A stretch of DNA of 64,000 nucleotides from Marinobacter sp. DY40_1A1 (lineage in GTDB: Bacteria > Pseudomonadota > Gammaproteobacteria > Pseudomonadales > Oleiphilaceae). Shown here in pieces: positions 53,261 to 63,191 of this stretch. The stretch is taken from contig NZ_VCHA01000002.1 in the NCBI RefSeq assembly GCF_016597815.1, positions 372,001-436,000 on the forward strand. The letters are read 5' to 3'. Position 1 is the stretch's first letter. Each line of letters begins with the position of its first letter. The notes beneath the pieces are model-generated. The model worked only from the letters and a program-made list of their open reading frames with translations. It was not told the origin of the DNA and ran no database searches. The position numbers and the translations under genes are program-made.

Positions 53261-55354
53261 GTGACCCTCAAACGCCAGCTCTTTATTGCCAGCCTGCTGA
53301 TGCTGCTAATTCCCTGGGCCGGCTTGCAGTTCGTGCTGGAGCTGGATCAGGCACTTCGCCAACAGGCGCTGCAGCAGCTGCAGGACCAAGCTGATCGATT
53401 GGCCCAATCCGCCGGTGACCTCAGCCTGGGCCTTCCCGTCGTTGCGCCCCAAACGCCCGCCATTTACATGGAAAGCCTCACCAGCCCGATCAATCTCGAC
53501 GGCTACGGCCATGACTGGCCCGGTTACGATGAGGGTGAACAATCCCTGCTTTGGCAACCCTCTGCCTATTCAGATTCAGAACCTCCCGCCCAAAGTTCAG
53601 GCAAACCCACCCTGCATTGGCAAGCAGCAACCGACCAACGCCACCTGTACCTGCTGATACGCCTCAGCAATCGCCAGCCCGAATTCTTCAACCCTGGCGC
53701 ACCGGATCAGCCCCACGACCGGCTCAAACTCTGGCTCGAACCCGCAGACAGCAAGCAACTGAATCCCGATGCCCAAACCACATCATGGCTCATGCGTGCC
53801 TCGCCGCCGGGCACTGTGTATGCAACAACGACTGATACAGCAAACAGAGAAGCCAGCGACACCCCTGACTACCGGGTTAGCGGGCACTGGACCAGCATGG
53901 GTAACGGCTGGCAGCTTGAACTGAAACTGCCCAAACCTCCGCAAGGCAGCCGTTTCGGTTTTTCAGCGCAATGGCGGGACAGTTCAGGGTTAGCGCAAGC
54001 TGGCACATCTACAGACCCACTGCCAGTAATGGTGGAACGCCAATCCGGGCTTGAGCGGCAACTGATTCCCGGAATGAGCAAAGGCCAAATTGCACGGCTG
54101 ATCGAGCCGGCGGGCTGGGTGATCGCGCAACAGGCAACACCGTCTCCCCAGGCACCACCAGAGTTTGACGAACTCAGCCCTTTGCAAATTGTTGAGCACA
54201 TCAGCCTCAATGCACTAAGGGCGCTGGTTCAGTTTTACCAACCCAAACCAGCGCGCCTCTCCATCCACACCAATCGGCTGGATATGAGTGGCATACCCGA
54301 AGAAGGACTTGTCCGGCATGAAGACGACAAGGTTTGGCTGATGACATCCAAGCCTGTTTTTGGCGGCCGAACTCTGGTGCTTGAGCAATCCCTGGACCAG
54401 CTATTAACCCTGGCTGGCTCCACACTTGGCTCCGTTATTGCCCGCAGCACGCTGATTATTATTGGCCTGACGCTGGTGTTGCTGGGCTATGCCAGCTGGC
54501 TGTCCTGGCGCATTGCCCGCCTACAGCGAGCGGTCAGCGCCACCATAGATCAGGATGGCCGGATTATCGGTACCCTGCCGGGCTCAGGCGCAAAGGATGA
54601 ACTGGGCCAATTGCAGAACCATTTCGCCCAGATGGCCGACCGACTGCACGGCTATAACCGTTATCTGGAGAGTTTTTCGCGGCGTCTTTCCCATGAACTC
54701 AAAACCCCGGTGGCCGTGGTACGCTCATCCCTGGAAAACCTTTCTCACGCCGAAACTACAGAAGAGCGTTCGCAATACATTGGGCGCGCAACCGCAGGTA
54801 CCGAGCGGTTGCGGCAAATTCTCAATGGCATGAGCGAGGCCGCAAGACTGGAACAAAGCTTTGATCATGCCGACAAAGAAGCCTTTGATCTGGCAGAAGT
54901 GGTCAGCCAGGCAAGCGCGGCCTATCAGACGCTGGATCCACATCATCAACTTATCTACACCGGGCCGGAATCCGGTATCACCCTTGTCGGCTCCCCGGAA
55001 CTGCTGGTACAGATGCTGGACAAACTGGTCGACAACGCCCGCGACTTCACACCCGAAAACGGCAGAATTGAAATACGTCTGGACCAACACACTGACCAGG
55101 TTCAAATCGAAGTGTTTAACGAAGGTTCAAGCTTGCCAGCCACCTCGGGCGTGGACATTTTCGAGGCGTTTGTGTCCCAGCGTGAAGGCAAAACCGAGGG
55201 GCACCTGGGCCAGGGGCTGTTGATCGTGCGCTTGATTGCCGACTTCTTTGGTGGCCGAGTTGACGCCAGAAATCAGCACTTTAATGGCATTGACGGCGTA
55301 TCCTTCCGCGTTATCATCCCAAAGCTTACGGATAAACCAAGGACTGACCCGTGA
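53261..55354 (+). CDS. pdsS: Sortase-system sensor histidine kinase
   Basis: 697-residue membrane kinase starting at GTG 53261. TM1 (about 7-22) is followed by a large periplasmic sensor (about 25-380) whose first part resembles a family 9 carbohydrate-binding module (INLDGYGHDWPGYD, HLYLLIRLSNRQPEF). TM2 is near residue 385-405, then HAMP, HisKA with FSRRLSHELKTPVAVVRSSL, and HATPase with LVDNARDFTPENG and LGQGLLIVRLIAD. The long sensor suggests it reads a surface glycan or cell-wall cue. Its end overlaps the DUF3422 gene. Confidence 0.9.
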   Translation: MTLKRQLFIASLLMLLIPWAGLQFVLELDQALRQQALQQLQDQADRLAQSAGDLSLGLPVVAPQTPAIYMESLTSPINLDGYGHDWPGYDEGEQSLLWQPSAYSDSEPPAQSSGKPTLHWQAATDQRHLYLLIRLSNRQPEFFNPGAPDQPHDRLKLWLEPADSKQLNPDAQTTSWLMRASPPGTVYATTTDTANREASDTPDYRVSGHWTSMGNGWQLELKLPKPPQGSRFGFSAQWRDSSGLAQAGTSTDPLPVMVERQSGLERQLIPGMSKGQIARLIEPAGWVIAQQATPSPQAPPEFDELSPLQIVEHISLNALRALVQFYQPKPARLSIHTNRLDMSGIPEEGLVRHEDDKVWLMTSKPVFGGRTLVLEQSLDQLLTLAGSTLGSVIARSTLIIIGLTLVLLGYASWLSWRIARLQRAVSATIDQDGRIIGTLPGSGAKDELGQLQNHFAQMADRLHGYNRYLESFSRRLSHELKTPVAVVRSSLENLSHAETTEERSQYIGRATAGTERLRQILNGMSEAARLEQSFDHADKEAFDLAEVVSQASAAYQTLDPHHQLIYTGPESGITLVGSPELLVQMLDKLVDNARDFTPENGRIEIRLDQHTDQVQIEVFNEGSSLPATSGVDIFEAFVSQREGKTEGHLGQGLLIVRLIADFFGGRVDARNQHFNGIDGVSFRVIIPKLTDKPRTDP

Positions 55355-56658
55355 CCGCCAAGACTGTCGCACTGGATTTTCACCCCCTGCGCCCTGACCT
55401 GTATCAGGAGCTTCATTCGCGCCCATTTCAGGTATTGCCGCCGCAGGCAAGGGTAAGCCATATCGCAGTTTTGACCACGTCAGAGCAGCGCAAAAGCCAG
55501 TTTAAACATCTGCAGAGCCTGCACCGGATGCTGGGGCAACCCTGGCCAGAGGAGGAAGTCACTTGCTACGAGCAAACCTTTGATAATCTGCGCATTCGCC
55601 GTGAAGTTCACCTGGAATTTACTGCTTATACTTTTACCAACCTGGCTCCGTCTGACGTTGAGCCATTTGAGGAAACCGGGATCAGTGCACTGCCGCATGG
55701 CTGGCTCGCGCAACTCGAAGGCGTGGTAGTTGCGGCGTTTCATATTGACGTTAGCCCATCCACGGAGCATGCCCGCAACGAACCTGCGTTCATGCGCCGG
55801 CATTTTGAGGGTATGCGCCTGGTAGGAAGCAGCCCACAGGAAGGGGCTGCGCGGGTACTGGGCACCTTTCAGTTGCACTCCGACAGTTTCGGCCGCTTTA
55901 TGGTGCTCAATTACACCATGTCGGACAGCCAGCTAGGCCGGCTCGTTCAGCGCCTGATGGAAATCGAAACCTATCGCTTGATGTCTCTGCTGGCATTGCC
56001 CGTAGCCAGGGAAATCACCCCAGCCCTGAATGATATGGACCAGCAACTGGCCACTATCACCCAGGCACTGGCTGATAACGAAACCCTGGATGAGCAAACC
56101 ATTCTTGCCAAACTAACCAACATTGCAGCCAAAATCGAAGCGTTTCGAGCCCACTCCACCTTCCGGTTTTCCGCTACCAAAGCCTACCATCAACTTGTGC
56201 TGACCAGGCTGGAAGAGCTGCGAGAGGACGAAGTATCAGGGCATCTGACCATCGGCGAGTTCCTGACCCGCCGGTTGACGCCTGCAGTAAAGACCTGCGA
56301 AGCGGTAAGCGAGCGGCTGGAAGATCTGTCAAAACGGGTAGATCGCACCTCAGACATGATGCGGACCCGGGTGGAACTGGCCATACAGAGCCAGAATCAG
56401 CAGCTGTTGAGCTCCATGGACAGGCGATCACAAATTCAACTGATGATGCAGCATACCGTTGAAGGTTTTTCGGTTGTGGCCATCACCTATTACCTGATCG
56501 GCTTACTCAAACTGGCCCTCGATTCCATCTACGAAGCGGGCATTATCTTCAACAAAACCCTGGCTCTGGGTATTGCCATTCCAGCCACCCTTGCTTTGGT
56601 GTATCTGGTTGTGCGGCTTGTGCACCATCACTTCATGCGCATGGCAAAACGGCAATAG
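55351..56658 (+). CDS. DUF3422 family membrane-anchored protein
   Basis: 435-residue protein matching DUF3422: PDLYQELHSRPFQVL, DNLRIRREVHLEFTAYTF, GMRLVGSSPQEGAARVLGTF, a central coiled coil, and two C-terminal membrane helices (VVAITYYLIGLLKLAL and LGIAIPATLALVYLVVRLV). The bulk is predicted cytoplasmic. It starts at GTG 55351, whose bases overlap the kinase stop (GTGA), so it is translated with the sortase kinase. Function is unknown; the coupling suggests a link to the sortase system. Confidence 0.85.
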   Translation: MTAKTVALDFHPLRPDLYQELHSRPFQVLPPQARVSHIAVLTTSEQRKSQFKHLQSLHRMLGQPWPEEEVTCYEQTFDNLRIRREVHLEFTAYTFTNLAPSDVEPFEETGISALPHGWLAQLEGVVVAAFHIDVSPSTEHARNEPAFMRRHFEGMRLVGSSPQEGAARVLGTFQLHSDSFGRFMVLNYTMSDSQLGRLVQRLMEIETYRLMSLLALPVAREITPALNDMDQQLATITQALADNETLDEQTILAKLTNIAAKIEAFRAHSTFRFSATKAYHQLVLTRLEELREDEVSGHLTIGEFLTRRLTPAVKTCEAVSERLEDLSKRVDRTSDMMRTRVELAIQSQNQQLLSSMDRRSQIQLMMQHTVEGFSVVAITYYLIGLLKLALDSIYEAGIIFNKTLALGIAIPATLALVYLVVRLVHHHFMRMAKRQ

Positions 56659-56668
56659 CGAAGCGGTT

Positions 56669-57451
56669 TCACCCAAGATTCTCATCACCGGAAAACTGCC
56701 GGTAAAACTGCTGTGCCGTGCGGCCATTGCGCACCCCTTTCTGGGTTGCAAACCGGATGGCTTCGCGGTGCAGGTTCTCCCGATCAGTGACACCCGGGAA
56801 GAGTGCATCCACTGCCTGCAAATACACTTCTTGAGGAAACGCGTAGAAGGACAACTGCAAACCGAAACGGTCAGCAAGTGACACCTGCTCTTCTATAGCT
56901 TCAGCCGGGTGAATTTCACCATCCTGGGTGTGGCCTTTGAGGTTATCAGACATGAATTCCGGCATAAGATGGCGGCGATTCGACGTGGCGTATACACGAA
57001 CGTTTTCAGGCGGCAATTCCAGTGAGCCTTCGAGCACGCTCTTCAGCGCCTTGTAACCGGTTTCGCCCACATCAAAAGACAGATCGTCACAGAAGATGAT
57101 GAAGCGGTAGGGAAGATCGCAGATATCATCAACAATCTCTGGCAGGTTCACCAGATCGTCCTTGTCCACTTCGATAATTCTCAGGCCTTGATCTTTATAT
57201 CGGTTCAACAACGCCTTGATCAGAGATGATTTGCCCGTGCCCCGGGCGCCCCAGAGCAACACGTTATTGGACGGCTCTCCAGCAAGAAAGCGTTCAGTAT
57301 TGCGAGCTAGCGCCTGTTGCTGACGGTCAATGCCCGTCAGAGAACCCCACTGAACCGGGTCCAGCCTGCGCACTGCGCGCAAGCCTGCGCGATGGCGTCG
57401 CCACACAGCTGCAGGGGTTGATGACCAGTCGAAGGGTTGGTTGTCAGACAT
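56669..57451 (-). CDS. DUF815 AAA-type ATPase
   Basis: 260-residue P-loop ATPase of the DUF815 family. Walker A is LLWGARGTGKSSLIKALL near residue 65, Walker B FIIFCDDLSFD near residue 118, and sensor ATSNRRHLMPE near residue 155. Closest conserved order is AAA+ loader-like proteins; cellular role is unknown. The gene is convergent with DUF3422, ten bases between stops. Confidence 0.87.
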   Translation of the reverse strand: MSDNQPFDWSSTPAAVWRRHRAGLRAVRRLDPVQWGSLTGIDRQQQALARNTERFLAGEPSNNVLLWGARGTGKSSLIKALLNRYKDQGLRIIEVDKDDLVNLPEIVDDICDLPYRFIIFCDDLSFDVGETGYKALKSVLEGSLELPPENVRVYATSNRRHLMPEFMSDNLKGHTQDGEIHPAEAIEEQVSLADRFGLQLSFYAFPQEVYLQAVDALFPGVTDRENLHREAIRFATQKGVRNGRTAQQFYRQFSGDENLG

Positions 57452-57565
57452 AAGCTCTTTTCCTGTTTCGCTGTTTACCGTGCCACATCCCGACTTGCCG
57501 GCGGGCCATGTGGTATCAGTATATCTGTATGAGTGACAGGCAGGCTATTGGAGAGGGAACAAGCA

Positions 57566-57605
57566 AAAAGGTGCAAAAGCCAAGCTTTTGCACCTTTTCA
57601 GGTCT
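57566..57605 (-). terminator. Intrinsic terminator of the outer membrane barrel gene
   Basis: Fifteen-base perfect stem AAAAGGTGCAAAAGC / GCTTTTGCACCTTTT with a three-base loop (57566-57598). On the minus strand it is followed by a T-run. It lies just after the stop of the barrel gene. Confidence 0.88.
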
Positions 57606-57618
57606 ATACCACGACTGA

Positions 57619-58197
57619 TCAGAACTGGAACTTGAGGCCAACCTGAGCAGTATCAAAGTCCGGTCCGTCGTTGTTCAACTGACCATTGAAATCATTTTCA
57701 TCAATGTCGACGTTGTAACGGTTGTACTCCAGAAACGTGGTCAGGTGCTCTGTAATCCGGAAGTCCACACCCGCACCCACAACAGGGCTTACGTCGTCGT
57801 AGGTTTCATCTTCGTCAAAGGCATCCAGATCCAGAGCAGCCGCAAACGCGCCAGCCTTGGCATACACGCCGAAGCTATCAGTTACGGGCAAGCGTCCGAT
57901 CGCCACAAGTGACCCACCTTTGAGTTTGCCCTCAACCTTGTCTTTTCCGAAGTTGCCAAAATCTATGTAAGCCGCTTCAAGCGCAAAAAACTGGTTGAAC
58001 TGATAACCGAGACCAGCACCGTATAGATCGTTGGAATCATCAAAGTCGCCACCATGGGATTTATATCCACCATAGCTACCTTTGATGTATGGGCCGGATT
58101 CGTCGCGATCAGAGGAACCTTGGGCAAAAGCTACGGGAGCAGCAAATACACTGGCAGACAAAATCGTGGCGCAGGCAATACGAGCTTTGGAGTTCAT
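57619..58197 (-). CDS. Outer membrane beta-barrel protein
   Basis: 192-residue protein with signal peptide (MNSKARIACATILSASVFAA, cleavage after AFA) and eight alternating amphipathic strands ending LKFQF, typical of the OmpA-like/OMP_b-brl family (SGPYIKGSYGGYKSHGGDF, FFALEAAYIDFG, VVGAGVDFRITEHLTTFLEY). Acidic loops are prominent. The start is ATG 58197 with GAGGA upstream; the longer open frame to 58311 is leader sequence. Role unknown. A 292-base gap upstream shows nothing I can name. Confidence 0.88.
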   Translation of the reverse strand: MNSKARIACATILSASVFAAPVAFAQGSSDRDESGPYIKGSYGGYKSHGGDFDDSNDLYGAGLGYQFNQFFALEAAYIDFGNFGKDKVEGKLKGGSLVAIGRLPVTDSFGVYAKAGAFAAALDLDAFDEDETYDDVSPVVGAGVDFRITEHLTTFLEYNRYNVDIDENDFNGQLNNDGPDFDTAQVGLKFQF

Positions 58198-58489
58198 AGT
58201 GCTTTTCCTCGCTGGTTGGAAATTCCATTCGTCAAAGCGTTCTTCGGGTGACTGCGTTGATCTGATCACCGCCCCCGAAACACGTGCTACTACCCTAGCG
58301 CCCCAGATCACGGTTTTGGGTTACATCCAGACTAAAATCTCGTCATACTCCCTTAACTTTCCCAGCAAAAAGAACTGAAAAACAATCACATAACCATCAC
58401 TTCCCTGCACAGCCTCATAGCTGAAAAAAACACAGATTCAGGACTTGAAGTGACAGGTAATGTCGGGGAAATCAAGGTGGGGCGAGGGA

Positions 58490-59002
58490 TTATTCGAAAG
58501 AAGCTTTATCTTTGGCCGGCGCGGCTGATTCTTCGAAACCACCGGATTCCGAAGAGCCTGAACCAGAGGACTGCTGCATCAAAACCATACCGCCCTGGAG
58601 CAGCAGCTTCTTCAGTCTCGGGTCATTTTGTTCTGCCACGCCAACGGCAAAAGCCAGTGCTGCAGCCTCCAACGGGTTACGGGCGATCAACGCACGTAAT
58701 AATTCGATAGGGGAACCTGAGCCAGGGCCAGACTGGCTACTTTGGCCATTTCGGCGGGGTTTGGGCGTGCGGGTCAGACGGTAGAAAAACAGCACCAGCA
58801 AACACAGGCATGCACCCCCTGTGATTGCCATAGCCCCCGACTTTCCCACAAGGGGAGCCAGGGCCAGGGTGGCTGCATTGACCAGCAGGTAGAAGCCAGT
58901 AACCAGCAGCGCAGTAAGCAGCACCAGAGACAGCACTACCCCGATGATAGCCGCGACAGCTTTGCGAAGGGTGCTCTGGATACTTGCGGAATCAGGCAGC
59001 AT
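58490..59002 (-). CDS. Phage-holin-like (YqjE/Actino_holin) membrane protein
   Basis: 170-residue protein with two adjacent membrane helices (about 14-45 and 52-78), then a low-complexity, Ser/Gly/Pro-rich linker, a short conserved helix IELLRALIARNPLEAAALAF, and an acidic tail. The two-helix start resembles YqjE/holin-like proteins often paired with YqjD. Its ATG overlaps the stop of the YqjD-like gene by one base, so they are coupled. Function is probably envelope-associated; not established. Confidence 0.7.
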   Translation of the reverse strand: MLPDSASIQSTLRKAVAAIIGVVLSLVLLTALLVTGFYLLVNAATLALAPLVGKSGAMAITGGACLCLLVLFFYRLTRTPKPRRNGQSSQSGPGSGSPIELLRALIARNPLEAAALAFAVGVAEQNDPRLKKLLLQGGMVLMQQSSGSGSSESGGFEESAAPAKDKASFE

Positions 59003-59325
59003 CAGCGATCAAGCATTTTGCCCACAATGACACCAGCCAAAAACATGAGAATAATGCTGAGAAATGGCCTTTCCTCTATTTTGTGCTCCACACTCTCTAC
59101 AGTTTTCGAGCCTGCCTCTGTTGCACGAGTAAGGGCTGCATCGCCCCGCTCACGCAGGTTTTCAAACACCGCGCGGGCCTCACGGCTGATTTCATCCTTC
59201 AGGTTATTGGCGCTGGCCTTCTGACTGTCTGCAAACGCTTTCGTCAGGGATGCAATGTCGTCACGCAGTACCTGAAGATCATCTTTCACGCGGGCATAGT
59301 CATCTTTCGTTGTTTGCTTATCCAT
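59002..59325 (-). CDS. YqjD/ElaB-family (DUF883) membrane protein
   Basis: 107-residue protein with a long charged helix (VKDDLQVLRDDIASLTKAF, RAVFENLRERGDAAL) and a single C-terminal membrane anchor (LSIILMFLAGVIVGKMLD). This matches DUF883/YqjD, tail-anchored proteins reported to tether ribosomes to the membrane in stationary phase. AGGAG nine bases before ATG 59325 fixes the start. It forms a coupled pair with the holin-like gene. Confidence 0.85.
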   Translation of the reverse strand: MDKQTTKDDYARVKDDLQVLRDDIASLTKAFADSQKASANNLKDEISREARAVFENLRERGDAALTRATEAGSKTVESVEHKIEERPFLSIILMFLAGVIVGKMLDR

Positions 59326-59506
59326 GGGCTGTCTCCTGATTCGGTTAGTGATTTCATTCGACAACGGGCTGGAGCAGACCTGTGTTTGCCCCTCAGCCCG
59401 CAAGACCGTTCACAAATTACTCTAGCACAGGGTCGGGAATCCGTAACTGTAACCGAAATAGCCAGTAGACCCGTTACGGCCCCGCCCCGTTTCGAGCAGA
59501 TGTTTT

Positions 59507-62500
59507 TCAGTACAAGCTTCGCGGAATCCTGTACCCCGATAGCAGTTGCTGCGTAAACGGGTTGATATTGCTTGCCGCATGCAAACGATAGCGCATTTCG
59601 CCATCGTCCACCTGGAAGCGCACATCTACGGCACTGTTACTGACACCCGTTATGTCGGCCTTGTCCAACAGGCGGAACAGTGCCCAGGGGCCATTTTCTG
59701 AAATGCTGCGGGGTGAACGGTTAACCTGCACCGGCACCAGGGTAATCCTGCTTTCAACCGCCTCTCTCAAGGTGTTGGGCCAAACCAGTGGAATACTCTG
59801 GCGCGGGCCATGGCTGAACTCCACCAGCTGGCCATCAAGGTTCACAACACTGCGGCGCTTGTTGGAAGACAGGTTCAGGGGTTCGAGGGCAAACTCCACA
59901 TCCAGCGTACCGCTGCGCGTAAAGTAAGCACTGCGAATCTTGTCCGCATTGCTCAGAGACGCCAGCACATCCCGGCGCACGAGCCCCGCCCGGCGGGCAT
60001 CACCCACTTGCTCCGGATGATCCTCCAGGAACAGCTTCAGATTGTCCTTGTAGAAGGTATCCAGTACGCCGCCCGGGGCGAAAAACCGCTCAAAATCCTG
60101 CAAAGCCACGTCGCGGCCCGCAGCCGCATTAAATGGATAATGCCTGGCCAGATTCTGCTGGAAAGGCTGGTAAACCTCCCGATACCATTCCCGCTCCAGC
60201 TGCGCAACGGCCTGGTCCAGCAAGACACGCCAGCTTTCGGTAGCCAACCGGTTCAATATTCTGTTCAGTGGTTCTGGCTGGTGCCCTGCCATTCGCTGCA
60301 GCGTGAAAATCGGATCGGCTCCTTGCAGCCCCATTCTGGCCCGAGCCGCATTGAGGGCTGCCCTGCCCTTGTCTGGCGCCTCCTGAATATTGCGCATGTA
60401 TTCGTGCAAGTCGCTTACCACGAGCATAATCTGCTCGAGCCCACTCGGCTGATCCCCACTTTTTCGGGTGACCTGGTGGAGATCGGTGAACTGGCGTTCG
60501 ATGTTCTGCAACATGCGAAAGTGCGCCGACTGCTCCAGCAGCTCACGCGCCGCGGCAGCGTCCCCCTCTGCAGGCGGGATCAGCTGCGTATTCTGGCGCA
60601 CCTGCCCGAGGAACTGGGCCATGGGCTGGTGGCCGCTGGTCAGGCTCTCCAGTATCCGAACCCCGTGATTAAGGTCTTCAAAATCCTGGATATCTACCCG
60701 GCTCAGAGCTGTGCGCCATGCGTTGGCGTAGTGCTCTGCATAGAGGTTTTGCAGGCTGGCTAGCAGCTCTGCCTCATCCGCTTTGCTGAAGTCTACATTA
60801 TCCCTGCGACCCAGCACCCAGGCATCTACCAACGCCAAATCTGTAACTGTGGCAGACTTTCTCAGAAACCACTTCTCCAGCCCGTCCCGGGTAAGTAAGG
60901 CAGGAATGCTCAAAGGATCCTGGGCCACTTCTGACTGGTGCCCTGGCTCGCCATACTGATCCACACGCACGAATACGTTGCTGAACGCTGGGCCGGATGT
61001 GCGGGCCAGATCGTTTGGCTGACTGAACTCGCGGGCAGCCTCAACTTTCAGGTCCCGGTAAACACGATCAGGTGTCGACATGCGCCCCAACTCGTGTTGT
61101 GACCACTGTACGCTGCTTTTGAATGGCGCTAGCGCCATGTCCGCCGTTACATCGCCGCGCTGGGCCTGATGGGCAAGGTCGGTGTAGACCATGGCATAGT
61201 CCAGATGTGCCATAAGTCTCTGCTGAACATCCCGCCGACCCGGAAAGGCTCGCTGCCAGTACTGGCTCATGTAGGTCGTTACTATATCGTTCCTGCGCCC
61301 ACTGCCATCGTAGAGCATGCGTAGCACGCGCAGGTGCTCGAGGCGCTCCGGGCTATTGTCTGGCGCACGACTCATTTCACCCATTACACCGAACATCAGA
61401 GCAGGCAGGTACTGATAGGCCAGCATGTCGAGGTAGGAGGCTTCTACTTCTGGCCCTACCTTATGGCCCTGATAGAGCCCCATATCACTGACCAGCAGCC
61501 ATTGCTGGCGATGGTCTCCAAACGCCAGAGTCGCCTGACGCAGCTGATCCAGAGGTTCAAGCAGATTACGGCCAGTGGTATCCGGTTCAAAGCCCACCGG
61601 CTGCCAGTTATCAATAAAGCGCTTGACCCGTGCTTCAACCGACGCCGCTGCTTCAGCATTCTTGATGAAGAAATGCTGCCAACTCGCCGTCATGCCTGCC
61701 CCGGCACATACTGCGACTATGGCCGCAATCGCCACTCTGCGCTGGCGACTGCGTACAATCCGCCGGTTATCACCGGCAAGTCCGGCTTCAGGATAGATAA
61801 TTCCGGGGAAGAGCGATTGGGTGAACAGGCTTGCCGACTGGCCCGTGCGTTGGGCCGGCTGAATTGGGCTGGATACCTGATAATGGCTCGCAGCCGCCGA
61901 GACAAACGCATCTTCCGGAACGCCTTCCTGCACAACAGAAGTGAAGTAAGTGCCTCGCACCAATGCGGGTGTCGAGAAAGCGTCTGCAGACAAAAGACTG
62001 GTGAGGAAGCCTTCAAGCGCGGGTTTCATACCAGCTAACTGGCGGGTGAACGAGTATGCCGCGGCGCGATCTTCAGAATCACGGGTACTGGCCAGTACGT
62101 CTGGCAAGCGTGCATTTAAACGCTCAACCATCTCGCTGTAGCGCTCGGCAAACTCATTCAGCCACTCATCGTTATCCAGCTGACCTTCCAACCGGAAAGT
62201 GAACCCCAAAGCCTGCTCTTTCTCCTGCTTGCTGAGGGTACGAACAAAGGGCCCAAAGCCATAGAGTAAATCCATTTTGGTGAAGGAGACATACACCGGC
62301 AGGCGCGAACCAATCTGCTCCATCAGTTCCCGCAGCCGGGTGCGCAACAAAATGGCATGAGCTTCCCGCTGCTTTTCGCTGGCGGTGCTCAGTTGTGCCA
62401 GATCGATCGCCAGGATCACGCCGTTGAGTGGGCGTTGCGGGCGGTTGTGCTCTAGCCACTGGATAAAATGCGTCCAAAGCCGTTGTTGTATTTCCCCGGC

Positions 62501-63088
62501 AGCGCTCTGGTTTTGGCTCTGACTCAGCAACTCACCATCGGGATCGATCAGTACGCCGTTATCGCCAATCCACCAGTCGAACCCGAACGGGTTACGGTCT
62601 GCACGGTTGTTGCGGGTGACGTTAGTGAGGGTGTATGTCTGCCCGGAACGCTGAATAAGACTGGTTTTGCCTGCCCCTTCCAGACCCATAACCAAATACC
62701 AGGGCAAACGATAAACACCCCTGCGGCCCGGCAGGTTGCTCTTCAGGGCGGCAAGCTGGCGATCCAGCAACCGCTGTTGCCTGCGCTCCATAGGCAGAAT
62801 CGGATCTTCCTGCTCTTGCTGCTCCTCGGCTTTCGCAGCATTGACCTTACCAAGACGGCGAGCCAGCACCGTGCCCCAGACCATCACGACCAGTAACACA
62901 ACACCTAGGGTAACCAGCGCTCGCATCTGCCAGGCTGCCAAGGGGAACTCACCACGCACCTCCCATTTCGGCCCAAGCCACCAGGTAGCTATCAATAGTG
63001 CGATAACGCCAAGAGCCAGGGTGACCGGCGCCGCGTTGCGAATGTATGGCAGAAGCCAGCGACCGATGAGTAAAGCTTTTCTCCACAT
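59507..63088 (-). CDS. tssM: Type VI secretion system membrane protein TssM (IcmF)
   Basis: 1193 residues from ATG 63088. Two membrane helices (about 17-38 and 56-76), a cytoplasmic NTPase domain with Walker A GLEGAGKTS (135-143), a third helix (VAIAAIVAVCAGAGMTASWQ) and a large periplasmic part ending in a DUF1215-like/beta domain. TssM is the scaffold of the TssJLM envelope complex. ATG 63097 is the alternative start; AGGA sits nine bases before 63088 but directly against 63097. tssJ, tssL and the rest are outside or elsewhere. Confidence 0.92.
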   Translation of the reverse strand: MWRKALLIGRWLLPYIRNAAPVTLALGVIALLIATWWLGPKWEVRGEFPLAAWQMRALVTLGVVLLVVMVWGTVLARRLGKVNAAKAEEQQEQEDPILPMERRQQRLLDRQLAALKSNLPGRRGVYRLPWYLVMGLEGAGKTSLIQRSGQTYTLTNVTRNNRADRNPFGFDWWIGDNGVLIDPDGELLSQSQNQSAAGEIQQRLWTHFIQWLEHNRPQRPLNGVILAIDLAQLSTASEKQREAHAILLRTRLRELMEQIGSRLPVYVSFTKMDLLYGFGPFVRTLSKQEKEQALGFTFRLEGQLDNDEWLNEFAERYSEMVERLNARLPDVLASTRDSEDRAAAYSFTRQLAGMKPALEGFLTSLLSADAFSTPALVRGTYFTSVVQEGVPEDAFVSAAASHYQVSSPIQPAQRTGQSASLFTQSLFPGIIYPEAGLAGDNRRIVRSRQRRVAIAAIVAVCAGAGMTASWQHFFIKNAEAAASVEARVKRFIDNWQPVGFEPDTTGRNLLEPLDQLRQATLAFGDHRQQWLLVSDMGLYQGHKVGPEVEASYLDMLAYQYLPALMFGVMGEMSRAPDNSPERLEHLRVLRMLYDGSGRRNDIVTTYMSQYWQRAFPGRRDVQQRLMAHLDYAMVYTDLAHQAQRGDVTADMALAPFKSSVQWSQHELGRMSTPDRVYRDLKVEAAREFSQPNDLARTSGPAFSNVFVRVDQYGEPGHQSEVAQDPLSIPALLTRDGLEKWFLRKSATVTDLALVDAWVLGRRDNVDFSKADEAELLASLQNLYAEHYANAWRTALSRVDIQDFEDLNHGVRILESLTSGHQPMAQFLGQVRQNTQLIPPAEGDAAAARELLEQSAHFRMLQNIERQFTDLHQVTRKSGDQPSGLEQIMLVVSDLHEYMRNIQEAPDKGRAALNAARARMGLQGADPIFTLQRMAGHQPEPLNRILNRLATESWRVLLDQAVAQLEREWYREVYQPFQQNLARHYPFNAAAGRDVALQDFERFFAPGGVLDTFYKDNLKLFLEDHPEQVGDARRAGLVRRDVLASLSNADKIRSAYFTRSGTLDVEFALEPLNLSSNKRRSVVNLDGQLVEFSHGPRQSIPLVWPNTLREAVESRITLVPVQVNRSPRSISENGPWALFRLLDKADITGVSNSAVDVRFQVDDGEMRYRLHAASNINPFTQQLLSGYRIPRSLY

Positions 63089-63191
63089 GGTGTCCATTCC
63101 TGCTGTGTATCCGTGTTCCAAAAGTCAGTCTTTCGACAGGCTAGTTCGTTGATTCGTTACTGAGAGCTCTGGCAACACACGCCCAAAGCTC

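Noticed and set aside
59441..59479. CCGTAAC/GTTACGG inverted repeat downstream of tssM
   Set aside because: Seven-base stem, 25-base loop and no T-run; too weak to call a terminator.
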